5,794 nt of DNA from DAOUTY01 sp964453665 (lineage in GTDB: Bacteria > Chloroflexota > Dehalococcoidia > SZUA-161): the NCBI GenBank assembly GCA_964453665.1, contig CAYVQT010000103.1, forward strand, positions 1 through 5,794, given 5' to 3'. The position numbers and the translations under genes are program-made. Of the stretch, positions 1 through 5,787 are shown one piece after another. Position 1 is the stretch's first letter. Every line of letters starts with the position of its first letter. Below the pieces are notes generated by a model, which ran no database searches, was not told the origin of the DNA, and saw nothing but the letters and a program-made list of their open reading frames with translations.

Positions 1-7
1 AAGATGG

Positions 8-46
8 CCGGTTTGGAGCGAAACCGGTGTCCGATTTCACCGAAAT
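8..46. repeat. Two small adjacent inverted repeats in non-coding DNA
   Basis: CCGGTTT at 8-14 is the exact reverse complement of AAACCGG at 21-27, with a 6-base loop. Next to it ATTTC at 34-38 pairs with GAAAT at 42-46 across a 3-base loop. No T-run follows either stem, so neither looks like a standard intrinsic terminator. They lie beside a REP-like repeat and may belong to the same mobile or dispersed intergenic unit, but that is inference. No gene is visible in positions 1-171. Confidence 0.4.
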
Positions 47-51
47 ACGCA

Positions 52-90
52 CCTTCGACAGGCTCCCTTCGACAGGCTCAGGGTGAACGG
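52..90. repeat. REP-like intergenic repeat with a tandem 14-bp duplication
   Basis: CCTTCGACAGGCTC occurs twice without a gap, at 52-65 and 66-79. The second copy continues through AGGGTGAACGG to position 90. The longer unit is an imperfect palindrome, with CCTTC near one end facing GAACGG at the other. From memory, closely similar CTTCGACAGGCTCAGGG-type sequences are dispersed in many environmental bacterial genomes, including Chloroflexota. The tandem copy suggests a truncated unit joined to a complete one. Copy number elsewhere in this genome cannot be judged from the window. Confidence 0.55.
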
Positions 91-114
91 TTTAGAGCCT
101 ATTTTCAAAGCAAT

Positions 115-154
115 GATAAAAAAGGGGGCTGACCCTCTAGAGTCAGCCCCCTTT
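115..154 (-). terminator. Rho-independent terminator of hsp20
   Basis: Positions 121-133 and 142-154 form a perfect 13-bp stem (AAAGGGGGCTGAC against GTCAGCCCCCTTT) with an 8-base loop. Read on the minus strand the stem is followed by a T-run (complement of the A-run at 118-123). It begins 17 bases past the hsp20 stop codon. The plus-strand side is followed by CCCAAA rather than T, so it should act mainly on minus-strand transcription. Confidence 0.92.
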
Positions 155-171
155 CCCAAATTGGTCCTCTA

Positions 172-642
172 CTATGCTTTCTTCCCCTCGATAACACCCT
201 TCGGCTTGATTTTAATCTGTTTGGGCTTGGTCTCCTCAGCCTTGGGGATGTTCAGGGTCAGCACTCCGTTCTCGAAGGTCGCGTCCGCCTTGTCCGTTTG
301 TAATGAACCGGGGAGCAAAATGCTGCGGTTGAACGCTCCACAGCTTATCTCCTGGCGGAAATAGTTCTCCTTCTTTACTTCCTTCTCTGTCCGGGTCTCC
401 CCCTTAATCGTGAGGGTTTCACCGCTGATGGTGATCTCCACCTCTTCGGGCTTGATGCCGGGCAAAGTGGCCTTGACCACTACGCTCTCGTCGGTCTGGT
501 ACATGTCGATAGGCATTCCGGCACCTTCGACGAAAGTGGCGGTCAACTGAGATGGCCTGACGAAGCTGTCCTCGAACAACCTGTCCATTGCCTGTCTCAG
601 GGTGACCATATCGGAGAAGGGCTGCCACCTTATAAGGTTCAT
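172..642 (-). CDS. hsp20: Small heat-shock protein, Hsp20/alpha-crystallin family
   Basis: This is an ATP-independent cytoplasmic holdase that binds unfolding proteins and keeps them ready for refolding by Hsp70 or Clp machines. Numbered from the upstream ATG at 645, the 157-residue protein has an N-terminal arm with LRQAMDRLFEDSF at about 16-28, an alpha-crystallin domain at about 45-135 carrying the family signature ATFENGVL (122-129), and a C-terminal IKI (144-146) matching the IxI motif that docks into neighbouring subunits in oligomers. The length is typical for bacterial Hsp20. Two ATG codons are adjacent, at 645 and 642. The ribosome site AAGGAGGTGA lies 4 bases from the first and 7 from the second, so 642 (156 aa) is preferred, although 645 is possible. 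The gene is transcribed away from the dnaJ operon and ends at a strong terminator. Family assignment is secure; client specificity cannot be read. Confidence 0.96.
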   Translation of the reverse strand: MNLIRWQPFSDMVTLRQAMDRLFEDSFVRPSQLTATFVEGAGMPIDMYQTDESVVVKATLPGIKPEEVEITISGETLTIKGETRTEKEVKKENYFRQEISCGAFNRSILLPGSLQTDKADATFENGVLTLNIPKAEETKPKQIKIKPKGVIEGKKA

Positions 643-686
643 CATGTCACCTCCTTTCCTTCTGTTTATGATCCCTTTTTATTGTT

Positions 687-716
687 AATATAACATATCT
701 CATAAAATATTGTCAA
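687..716 (-). promoter_or_regulatory. Predicted sigma-70 promoter of hsp20
   Basis: On the minus strand there is a perfect -35 TTGACA (complement of TGTCAA at 711-716). A -10 TATATT (complement of 687-692, 5 of 6 consensus bases) follows after an 18-bp spacer. Transcription would start near 680, giving a leader of about 35-40 bases. The -35 sits inside CTTGACAA, the same octamer as in the facing dnaJ promoter. Only one HspR-like half-site (CTTGA) is visible here and its partner is missing, so HspR control of hsp20 is less certain than for dnaJ. Confidence 0.65.
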
Positions 717-751
717 GATATATATTATAAAAATGTTATAAAATATAATGG

Positions 752-772
752 CACTATTATTACATTTTAGTG
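752..772. repeat. Inverted repeat CACTA-N11-TAGTG in the divergent promoter region
   Basis: CACTA at 752-756 and TAGTG at 768-772 are exact reverse complements separated by 11 bases, about one and a half helical turns centre to centre. It lies between the two divergent promoters and has the same arm spacing as the HspR-like site at 810-830, but different arm bases. It could be an operator for a dimeric regulator or chance in AT-rich DNA. The arms are only 5 bp. Confidence 0.25.
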
Positions 773-773
773 A

Positions 774-796
774 GCGGCGCAGCCGTAGTATTTTTT
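774..796 (+). other. Short GC-rich hairpin followed by T6 between the divergent promoters
   Basis: GCGGC (774-778) pairs with GCCGT (782-786, one G-T wobble) around the loop GCA. After four bases (AGTA) comes TTTTTT at 791-796. This is a GC-rich island in otherwise very AT-rich DNA. It resembles a weak intrinsic terminator that could insulate the dnaJ promoter from upstream plus-strand transcription. The short stem and the gap before the T-run make this tentative. Confidence 0.3.
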
Positions 797-809
797 ATTA
801 CTTATATTA

Positions 810-830
810 CTTGACAAACATATTATCAAT
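810..830. promoter_or_regulatory. HAIR-like HspR operator overlapping the operon promoter
   Basis: CTTGA at 810-814 and TCAAT at 826-830 form an inverted repeat with an 11-base spacer, matching 9 of the 10 outer arm bases of the known HspR-associated inverted repeat (CTTGAGT-N7-ACTCAAG, i.e. CTTGA-N11-TCAAG). The inner GT/AC bases of the consensus are not conserved. The site covers the -35 box and most of the spacer, so a bound repressor would block RNA polymerase. An hspR-like gene lies in the operon it would control. Binding itself is inferred. Confidence 0.65.
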
Positions 831-839
831 AGCTATAAT
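811..839 (+). promoter_or_regulatory. Consensus sigma-70 promoter of the dnaJ-hspR-clpC operon
   Basis: TTGACA at 811-816 and TATAAT at 834-839 both match the sigma-70 consensus exactly and are separated by the optimal 17 bp. The predicted transcription start is near 846, so the leader before the ATG at 861 is only about 15 bases and begins at the ribosome binding site. A promoter this strong would need a repressor for heat control, in agreement with the inverted repeat that occupies its spacer. Confidence 0.9.
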
Positions 840-860
840 GTGTTGAAGGAGGGTCAGGAC

Positions 861-1832
861 ATGGCGGGGAAGGATTACTATAATATCCTGGGTGTAAGCA
901 AGAAAGCCACTGCTAAGGAGATAAAGCAGGCTTATCGAAAGCTGGCTCGAAAGCATCATCCCGATGTTAACCCCGGCGACAAGTCAGCCGAGGCCAGGTT
1001 TAAGGAGATAAATCAGGCCTACGAGGTGCTCTCCGACCCTGAAAAGCGTAAGAAATATGACAAGTACGGTGATAACTGGCAGTACGCTGACCAGTTTGCC
1101 CAATCCGGGCGGCAACAGCCTTCATGGGATTTTTCGAAGGGCGGTGCCGGGACTACGTTCCATTTCGAAGACCTGAGTGGGGGGGATTTCGGCGATGTCT
1201 TTGACTCAATACTGGGTGGTATCGGGGGCAGGAGAGCCCGCCGTACTCAACGCGGTCGGGACTATGAGTACCCCGTTGAGGTTTCTCTGGAAGAGGCATA
1301 TCATGGAGCGACGCGGATGCTTGAGACGCAAATTGAAGAGCCGTGCTCAAGCTGTAAAGGAAAGGGATGTGCATCCTGCGGTGGTGTAGGGAGGATAATA
1401 CGGCCAAAGCGCCTGGAGGTCAAGATACCGCCTGGCGTGAAGAATGGCTCTAGGGTCAGGATAGCTGGAAAGGGCGGCCCCGGATACGGCGGAGGCACAG
1501 CGGGCGATATCTATCTGCTGGTCTCTGTCAAGGCCGATAAGCGTTTCCAGCGGATTGGGGATGATCTCCATGTAGAGATATCAGTATCTCTGATTAACGC
1601 CATTCTTGGCAGCGAGGTTCAGGTCCCCACCATCGGGGGGAAGAAACTGGCGCTCAAGATACCACCGGAGACCCAGAATGGCAAAGTATTTCGTTTGTCG
1701 GGACAGGGTATGCCCAAGCTGGGCAGCAATTCGAAGGGAGACCTCCTGGCCAAAGTACAGGTCGTCCTGCCAACCAAGTTGTCTGAGCGGGAAAAGGAAC
1801 TCTTCCGGGAGTTGAAAGCGATTCGCGCATGA
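861..1832 (+). CDS. dnaJ: DnaJ/CbpA-type Hsp40 co-chaperone with a reduced zinc centre
   Basis: This cytoplasmic co-chaperone stimulates the ATPase of DnaK (Hsp70) and delivers unfolded clients. The 323-residue protein has a J domain at about 5-70 with the catalytic HPD at 33-35, a Gly/Phe-rich linker at about 90-125, and two substrate-binding beta domains (about 135-225 and 226-305). In the first of these, CSSCKGKG and CASCGGVG lie back to back (Cys 162, 165, 170, 173). Canonical DnaJ has four CxxCxGxG motifs and two zinc sites, while CbpA has none, so this protein is intermediate and is also shorter than canonical DnaJ (about 375). The ATG at 861 is chosen because GGAGG lies 8 bases upstream at 848-852. 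An in-frame ATG at 840 overlaps the -10 box and would not be transcribed. It is first in an operon with hspR 37 bases downstream. It may be the only DnaJ or a CbpA-like paralogue. Confidence 0.95.
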   Translation: MAGKDYYNILGVSKKATAKEIKQAYRKLARKHHPDVNPGDKSAEARFKEINQAYEVLSDPEKRKKYDKYGDNWQYADQFAQSGRQQPSWDFSKGGAGTTFHFEDLSGGDFGDVFDSILGGIGGRRARRTQRGRDYEYPVEVSLEEAYHGATRMLETQIEEPCSSCKGKGCASCGGVGRIIRPKRLEVKIPPGVKNGSRVRIAGKGGPGYGGGTAGDIYLLVSVKADKRFQRIGDDLHVEISVSLINAILGSEVQVPTIGGKKLALKIPPETQNGKVFRLSGQGMPKLGSNSKGDLLAKVQVVLPTKLSEREKELFRELKAIRA

Positions 1833-1869
1833 AGAACCTTATAAATCGTGTCGATTTCGGAGGTGACGG

Positions 1870-2175
1870 ATGATGGAATTCGAGGATTCTGAGCCTCGTT
1901 ATGTGATAAGTATCGCAGCCAGGATGCTCGGCGTGCACGCTCAAACCCTCAGGTATTACGAGCGGGCAGGCATGATTGAGCCGTCTCGTTCGCGGGGTAA
2001 CCGCAGGCTTTATTCGACGGAGGATATTGAGAGGCTGCGCCGGATAAAGACCCTTATTGACGACCTTGGGGTTAACCTGGCCGGGGTGGAGGTTATAATG
2101 AGGATGGGCGAGCGTATGGTTGAGATGGAGCGGTGGATGCGCATAATGGAGTTGGAGATAAAGCGCCTCAGTTAG
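1870..2175 (+). CDS. hspR: HspR-type heat-shock repressor, MerR family
   Basis: The 101-residue protein is a DNA-binding repressor of chaperone genes. A winged helix-turn-helix of the MerR class spans about 10-78: YVISIAARMLGVHAQTLRYY contains the recognition helix, and RRLYSTEDIERLRRI the wing and following helices. The stretch DDLGVNLAGVEVIMRM at about 64-79 closely resembles known HspR proteins, as does the YVISIAA start. The C-terminus is a short charged helix (about 78-100) for dimerisation, with no effector domain and no cysteines, so it is not a metal or redox MerR sensor. In actinobacteria HspR uses DnaK as co-repressor. dnaK is absent here, but a DnaJ-family gene is adjacent, as in the cbpA-hspR arrangement of Helicobacter and Campylobacter. 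GGAGG at 1859-1863 is 6 bases before the first of two consecutive ATGs. A HAIR-like site at the operon promoter supports autoregulation. Confidence 0.9.
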   Translation: MMEFEDSEPRYVISIAARMLGVHAQTLRYYERAGMIEPSRSRGNRRLYSTEDIERLRRIKTLIDDLGVNLAGVEVIMRMGERMVEMERWMRIMELEIKRLS

Positions 2176-2203
2176 CTGTTGAGTGATAAAAAGGAGATTG
2201 GGT

Positions 2204-4624
2204 ATGATGAAACCACCCAGGTTCACAGAGCAGGCGCAGGAGGTACTCGCTGCCTCCCAGGAACTGGTCAGACAATTTCGCCATAGCCAGTGGGATGTGG
2301 AGCATATTCTTCTAGCACTCCTGCAGCAGGATGGCGGGGTCGCCGCTGAGATATTGAAAGAGATGGGCGTGGAAATCGAGCCTGTGAGAGAGAGGGTACA
2401 GCAGGCTCTCGAGCGCAGCCCTGCGACAGCCTATGAAGCAGGGCAGATCTATCCTACTCCTCGTATAGAGAGTTTGATTCGTGCTGCCGCCAGCGAGGCC
2501 GACAGATTTAATGACGAGTTCGTGGGCAGCGAGCATCTGCTCATTGCCATATCGGGTGAGCGTGGGGGAGAGGCAGCCAGTATCTTGAAGGAGTCTGGTA
2601 TAGACCAGGAGGGCGTCTATCGTGCTCTACAGAACATCCGTGGTGAGCAGCGTATTACCGACTCCAGGGCGGAATCCAAATATCGCGCACTGGAGAAGTA
2701 CAGCCGTGACCTGACTGCATTCGCCAGAGAGGGGAAGCTGGACCCGGTGATAGGGCGTGATGATGAGATACGGCGGGTAATTCAGGTGCTTACCCGGCGC
2801 ACTAAAAACAACCCGGTGATAATCGGTGAAGTTGGTGTGGGCAAAACGGCCATTGCTGAAGGGTTGGCGCAGAGGATCGTATCTGGCGATGTCCCCGACT
2901 CCCTGAAAGGGCGCAGGGTCATCGCGCTCGATATGGGTGCACTGGTCGCAGGCAGCAAGTTCCGCGGCGAATTCGAGGAGCGGCTTAAGGCGGTTATGGA
3001 TGAGATCCGCCGCGCCCAGGGTGAGATCGTACTGTTCATTGACGAGCTACATACTGTGGTTGGGGCCGGTGCGGCTGAGGGGGCTATTGATGCCTCCAAT
3101 ATGCTTAAGCCCGCTTTGGCCCGGGGTGAACTTCAGTGTGTTGGCGCTACCACGCTGGATGAGTACAGAGAACATGTGGAGAAAGACCGTGCCCTGGAGA
3201 GAAGGTTTCAACCGGTATTTATCGACGAGCCCAGTGTAGATGATACCATCGAGATGCTCAGAGGTCTCAGACCTAGATATGAAGCTCATCATAAGATACG
3301 GATCGAGGATGCAGCTCTGGTAGCAGCAGCCAAGCTCAGCCAGCGCTATATATCCGATCGATTCCTTCCTGACAAAGCCATCGATCTTATAGATGAAGCT
3401 GCGTCAAAAATAAGGATCGATACCGAGAGCGCCCCCTCGGCGGTCAAGGAACTGGAGCAGAGGCTTCAGCAGGTGATTGACGAGGAGGAAGCAGCATCTC
3501 AGCGAGGCGATTTTGAACGAGCAGCTACGTTGAAAACCCAGCGTCTTGCCCTGGAAGAGGAGCACAAGGAAGCGAGAGACAAGTGGCGCCAGGGCAGCAA
3601 GATTGACGAAACAGTGGGTGAGGAGGCAATCGCTGAACTCGTGTCCAAGTGGACTGGCATACCGGTGAGTCGCATGCTGGAGGAGGAGACGGAGAAGCTA
3701 GTCAATATGGAGGAGGAACTGCACCGGAGGGTCATCGGTCAGGAAGAGGCCATAGGCGCAGTCTCTGACGCTATCCGTAGGGCGCGAACAGGGCTGAAGG
3801 ACCCCAAAAGGCCGATCGGCAGTTTTATATTCCTCGGCCCCACGGGTGTTGGCAAAACGGAGCTCGCCCGCGCTCTTGCGGAATTCCTCTTCGATGAGGA
3901 AGAGGCAATGGTAAAGCTTGACATGTCGGAGTACATGGAAAAGCACACCGTTTCACGCCTTATAGGAGCACCGCCGGGATACATTGGCTACGAGGAAGGA
4001 GGGCAGCTCACGGAGGCTGTGCGTCGCCGTCCCTACAAGGTTATCCTGTTCGACGAAGTAGAGAAGGCTCACCCCGATGTATTTAACATAATGCTCCAGA
4101 TACTGGAAGACGGCCGGCTGACCGATGGTCATGGCAGAACCGTCGATTTCAAGAATACCGTGGTGATCATGACATCAAACCTGGGGAGCCAGGAATTTCA
4201 GCGCGGTTCTCTGGGCTTTCGCCAGGAATCGCAGTCGAAAACCGAGCAGAAGCGGCTTAGGAGCTCGATCGAAAGCGCGCTAAAGCAGACATTCCGCCCT
4301 GAGTTCCTCAACCGTGTCGATGAGACCATCATCTTCGAGCCGCTCACTGAGGGGCAGACAAGAGAGATCGTCAACCTCATGATGAAAGAAGTACAGGACA
4401 GAATAGAGGACAGGAATATATCGATAGCCTTGACTGATGAAGCGAAGTCATGGCTGGCAGAGGAGGGCTTCGATCCTGTGTTTGGGGCTCGTCCTCTGAG
4501 GCGGACCATCCAGCGTGAGGTGGAGAATCCGCTGTCGAAGAAGATACTTCTGGGGGAATTCAAGGAAGGTGACAGTGTTAAAGTCGATTCCAGCCCCGAT
4601 GGGTTAGTGTTCAGCAAGGGGTAG
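2204..4624 (+). CDS. clpC: ClpC-type AAA+ unfoldase, ATP-binding subunit of Clp protease
   Basis: A class I Hsp100 hexameric unfoldase that threads proteins through its pore, normally into ClpP. The 806-residue protein has a double Clp_N domain (about 5-145), AAA1 with Walker A GEVGVGKT (208-215), Walker B VLFIDE (276-281) and arginines at 333-334, and AAA2 with Walker A GPTGVGKT (545-552), Walker B VILFDE (613-618), pore loop GYIGY (592-596) and sensor-2 GAR (761-763). ClpC is favoured over ClpB because the middle region (about 410-465) is short and UVR-like (DEEEAASQRGDFERAATLK) instead of the long ClpB coiled coil, the total length fits ClpC, and LGF (670-672) occupies the place of the ClpP-docking VGF loop. 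The pore residue F253 replaces the common Tyr conservatively. The start is the ATG at 2204, 7 bases after AAGGAG (2191-2196). An in-frame GTG at 2183 lies upstream of that site. All catalytic motifs are intact. It follows hspR by 28 bases and is probably co-transcribed. Confidence 0.95.
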   Translation: MMKPPRFTEQAQEVLAASQELVRQFRHSQWDVEHILLALLQQDGGVAAEILKEMGVEIEPVRERVQQALERSPATAYEAGQIYPTPRIESLIRAAASEADRFNDEFVGSEHLLIAISGERGGEAASILKESGIDQEGVYRALQNIRGEQRITDSRAESKYRALEKYSRDLTAFAREGKLDPVIGRDDEIRRVIQVLTRRTKNNPVIIGEVGVGKTAIAEGLAQRIVSGDVPDSLKGRRVIALDMGALVAGSKFRGEFEERLKAVMDEIRRAQGEIVLFIDELHTVVGAGAAEGAIDASNMLKPALARGELQCVGATTLDEYREHVEKDRALERRFQPVFIDEPSVDDTIEMLRGLRPRYEAHHKIRIEDAALVAAAKLSQRYISDRFLPDKAIDLIDEAASKIRIDTESAPSAVKELEQRLQQVIDEEEAASQRGDFERAATLKTQRLALEEEHKEARDKWRQGSKIDETVGEEAIAELVSKWTGIPVSRMLEEETEKLVNMEEELHRRVIGQEEAIGAVSDAIRRARTGLKDPKRPIGSFIFLGPTGVGKTELARALAEFLFDEEEAMVKLDMSEYMEKHTVSRLIGAPPGYIGYEEGGQLTEAVRRRPYKVILFDEVEKAHPDVFNIMLQILEDGRLTDGHGRTVDFKNTVVIMTSNLGSQEFQRGSLGFRQESQSKTEQKRLRSSIESALKQTFRPEFLNRVDETIIFEPLTEGQTREIVNLMMKEVQDRIEDRNISIALTDEAKSWLAEEGFDPVFGARPLRRTIQREVENPLSKKILLGEFKEGDSVKVDSSPDGLVFSKG

Positions 4625-4756
4625 GAGTAGAAGTGCCAAAGCTGTCCGGCATTGTAATCATGATTGACGTTCTTCTGAACTGGCTGGCTCAGAAATGAAT
4701 AAAGTGCGCTAATTGGGGAATGCAAAGCTCATCCAGTAGTATACCTTCAGTTTCTC

Positions 4757-4793
4757 ATGTCCCCGTGTATATTTAGTCCCGGGGGCATTTTTT
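4757..4793 (+). terminator. Probable rho-independent terminator of the dnaJ-hspR-clpC operon
   Basis: ATGTCCCCG at 4757-4765 pairs with CGGGGGCAT at 4780-4788 (nine pairs, one G-T wobble) around a 14-base loop, followed by TTTTTT at 4788-4793. It lies 133 bases past the clpC stop. On the minus strand the same hairpin is followed by GAGAAACTG, not a T-run, so it would be at best a weak terminator for the convergent usp gene, for which no clear terminator is seen. Confidence 0.75.
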
Positions 4794-4827
4794 AGTACGA
4801 CCAGACTTTAAGCTTCATTGAATACCC

Positions 4828-5751
4828 TTATTGCTCCTGGGGCCTGACTAAAAATATCGGGATGTTGACTCCATGTAGGACTTTGTTGGCAACGCTGCCG
4901 TAGGCCCAGCGCTTGAGGCCGGAGCGCCCGTGGGTTGACATGGCGATTAGATTGAATTGGTGCTTGGTTACATAGTTGATAATTTCGTCGGCAGGATCGC
5001 CCATGAGCACCTCTGACCGCACATTGAGGCCAGTATCACGCAGTCGCGCTGCTACCTTCTGCAAGTAATCCTCGCACTCTGCCCTGAAAGCGGACTTTAT
5101 ATGCTCCACGTGCTCCTCCCAGGTTAAGCGCATTGTTGATTCCGGGTAGTCAGCGGTTATAAATGGAGGCTCACAAACTCGAATGAGAACAACTTCAACT
5201 AATTCCGCGCCGCGCTGTTTAGTCAGTGCTTCAACATGAGGAAGCAGGGATTCAGCCAGCTCTGATCCATCCAGCGGGGCTAACAGCGTTCTGGTTGGCA
5301 ATTGATCATGAACTACCTCTTCGGGAATACCTGCTCGAACAAGCCAGACAGGGGTTTTGGATGCACGAAGGACTTTATCGGCCACACTACCTGTCACCCA
5401 GCGCCTGACGCCGGAGTGGCCGTGGGTTGCGAGCAGAACCAGGTCGATGTTGTTCTCATCGGCATATCGGAGAATCTCTTCAGCAGGGTGGCCTACGGCC
5501 ATGTCCCCTCTTACTTCAAGTGCTTTTACCTTCGATTGCGTTTTTGTCTGTTGCTGTACCTCTTCTGCCTGCTTCCTTATCGATTCAACTGCTCGCTCTA
5601 TATAGGCTTGATGCACAGATACTAGTTCCTGTTCCGCCTGGGGACAGACATGGAACAAAGTAATGTTCAAGTCCAGTCTTCCGGCAAGTTCTTTTGCGTA
5701 GATGAAGACTGATTCGGCCAATTTTGAACCATCTAAAGGAACTAGTACCAT
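4828..5751 (-). CDS. Tandem-domain universal stress protein, UspA family
   Basis: The 307-residue soluble protein consists of two fused Usp domains, probably a pseudo-dimer of the Rossmann-like alpha/beta fold. Domain 1 (about 1-140) has VPLDGS at 4-9 and ATHG-N9-GS at 108-122. Domain 2 (about 153-304) has APLDGS at 158-163 and STHG-N9-GS at 272-286. These match the ATP-binding Usp pattern G-2x-G-9x-G(S/T), with the first glycine replaced by Ala or Ser as in many Usp proteins, so ATP or another nucleotide is the likely ligand. No membrane segment or enzymatic domain is visible. The role is general stress tolerance; the signal is unknown. The gene converges on the clpC operon with 203 bases between them. 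The start at 5751 is uncertain: no ribosome site precedes it, Usp proteins usually have a few more residues before this strand, and the frame stays open to the right edge. Confidence 0.93.
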   Translation of the reverse strand: MVLVPLDGSKLAESVFIYAKELAGRLDLNITLFHVCPQAEQELVSVHQAYIERAVESIRKQAEEVQQQTKTQSKVKALEVRGDMAVGHPAEEILRYADENNIDLVLLATHGHSGVRRWVTGSVADKVLRASKTPVWLVRAGIPEEVVHDQLPTRTLLAPLDGSELAESLLPHVEALTKQRGAELVEVVLIRVCEPPFITADYPESTMRLTWEEHVEHIKSAFRAECEDYLQKVAARLRDTGLNVRSEVLMGDPADEIINYVTKHQFNLIAMSTHGRSGLKRWAYGSVANKVLHGVNIPIFLVRPQEQ

Positions 5752-5768
5752 GTAACATATAAGTATTC

Positions 5769-5787
5769 GTATAATTGTGGTATAATT
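5769..5787. promoter_or_regulatory. AT-rich edge region with direct repeat GTATAATT, possible promoter
   Basis: GTATAATT occurs at 5769-5776 and 5780-5787, an 11-bp period that would place both copies on the same helix face. Each contains TATAAT on the plus strand, a perfect -10 hexamer, but no matching -35 lies at the right distance, and the region downstream is outside the window. On the minus strand the copies read AATTATAC and could include the -10 of the usp promoter. Its exact position cannot be fixed from this sequence. Confidence 0.3.

Noticed and set aside
83..364. Plus-strand open frame across the terminator and the 3' half of hsp20
   Set aside because: It reads through the terminator hairpin, is antisense to the alpha-crystallin domain, and has no ribosome site.
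646..860. CIRCE element (TTAGCACTC-N9-GAGTGCTAA) for HrcA control
   Set aside because: The divergent region was scanned and neither arm is present, so HspR, not HrcA, is the supported regulator.
1654..2226. 190-codon open frame on the minus strand across the end of dnaJ and all of hspR
   Set aside because: It is antisense to two well-recognised genes with good ribosome sites, its translation resembles no family, and it is rich in residues expected from reverse reading of GC-rich codons.
2204..4624. Annotation of this gene as clpB
   Set aside because: The middle domain is too short and UVR-like, the length is about 806 residues, and an LGF loop replaces the ClpB arrangement; ClpC fits better.
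4631..4657. Possible relic of radA after clpC (frame reading KCQSCPAL then a stop)
   Set aside because: A CxxC in eight residues is too little evidence. clpC-radA linkage in other bacteria prompted the idea, but nothing further matches RadA.
4198..4725. 175-codon minus-strand open frame over the 3' end of clpC
   Set aside because: It is antisense to conserved ClpC codons (sensor-2 and C-terminal region), has no recognisable domain, and is Ser/Leu-rich as antisense frames commonly are.
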